NCBI GenBank assembly: GCA_017519145.1
Contig: JAFWTA010000051.1
Span: 1-59,674 of the forward strand
Reading direction: 5' to 3'
Source of the DNA: Ruminococcus sp.
GTDB lineage: Bacteria; Bacillota; Clostridia; Oscillospirales; Ruminococcaceae
Length of the DNA: 59,674 nucleotides
Position numbers and translations under genes: made by a program. Below, piece by piece: positions 59,503-59,674 of the stretch (the stretch's first letter is position 1; every line of letters starts with the position of its first letter). The notes under the pieces are model-generated. The model saw only the letters and a program-made list of their open reading frames with translations, ran no database searches and was not told the origin of the DNA.

Positions 59503-59674
59503 AAGGGACGCCCTCACTTGCAGGGCGTCCCCTCTCAAAAAACAGTCCACCGGACTGTTTTTTGATTCACCCCTTGCGGAGCGCTTTGTTTTATTTCGCC
59601 GCCTTAAAAACTGAAAGCGGCGACCAGAGGCGCCGCCTCTGGACTCTGCCAAAGGAACACAGTCCCTTTGGAAT
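59503..59674. repeat. Composite interspersed repeat, copy 2 (inverted, to window edge)
   Basis: The reverse complement of this block matches 37555-37725 at both ends and at the ACAGTCC/GGACTGT and GGGACGCCCT hairpins. Its inner part carries a different palindrome (CCAGAGGCG/CGCCTCTGG) and an A/T-rich insert. It ends at the window border with the same TTTGGAAT terminus as copy 1. Confidence 0.85.

Noticed and set aside
1-59674. tRNA, rRNA, prophage or insertion sequence genes
   Set aside because: No T-arm GTTCGA-type motifs in a tRNA context, no rRNA-like conserved sequence and no transposase, integrase or phage structural gene was seen.

Overview
The window looks like a chromosomal segment of a fibre-degrading anaerobic Firmicute close to Ruminococcus (Oscillospiraceae). 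The grounds are five secreted proteins with dockerin modules and poly-Thr linkers, two tandem GH5 cellulase-like enzymes, AGGAGG-type ribosome binding sites, a tryptophan T-box, a PyrR attenuator, a CdaA/CdaR pair and an IspH-ribosomal S1 fusion. No phage, plasmid, insertion sequence, tRNA, rRNA or CRISPR array was seen. The genus is inference; no database was searched.

Left part (1-17.2 kb), mostly minus strand: chorismate synthase and DAHP synthase (aroC-aroF), a plus-strand glycogen branching enzyme, a GNAT-glycerate kinase pair, aspartate kinase, and a tryptophan operon in the unusual order trpE-trpG-methyltransferase-trpB-trpA-(repeat)-trpD-trpC-trpF. A Trp T-box with a consensus promoter precedes it. 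A DUF3343-cysteine desulfurase-like pair follows on the plus strand. Together these genes supply the shikimate-to-tryptophan route and the first step of the aspartate family.

Middle (17.3-35.5 kb): cdaA-cdaR (c-di-AMP synthesis), then an accessory block of secreted proteins. It holds a dockerin protein with repeated beta-rich modules, a dockerin/Ig-like/VanY-type carboxypeptidase, two divergent paralogous lipoproteins of the solute-binding type (one with a large extra N-terminal domain), two GH5-dockerin enzymes and a large dockerin protein with a duplicated unknown domain. Three dockerin sequence classes occur here but no cohesin or scaffoldin.

Right part (35.5-59.7 kb): uvrB, then a pyrimidine operon on the minus strand (pyrR-pyrC-pyrF-hypothetical-carA-carB) led by a PyrR attenuator. 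On the plus strand follow a small membrane/Sm-like protein, tepA-ftsK, GNAT, a YgiQ radical SAM protein overlapping a ComEC-like hydrolase by 145 nt, DUF3006, a HI0933-type flavoprotein, two membrane proteins, cmk, plsC and ispH-S1.

The most interesting non-textbook signals are two candidate stand-alone small RNAs, each with promoter, hairpins and terminator (about 4461-4601 minus and 24695-24862 plus); small interspersed repeats abutting stop codons inside biosynthetic operons; an internal promoter and ribosome binding site that could uncouple S1 from IspH; the long YgiQ/hydrolase overlap; and the fused sensor-like solute-binding lipoprotein.
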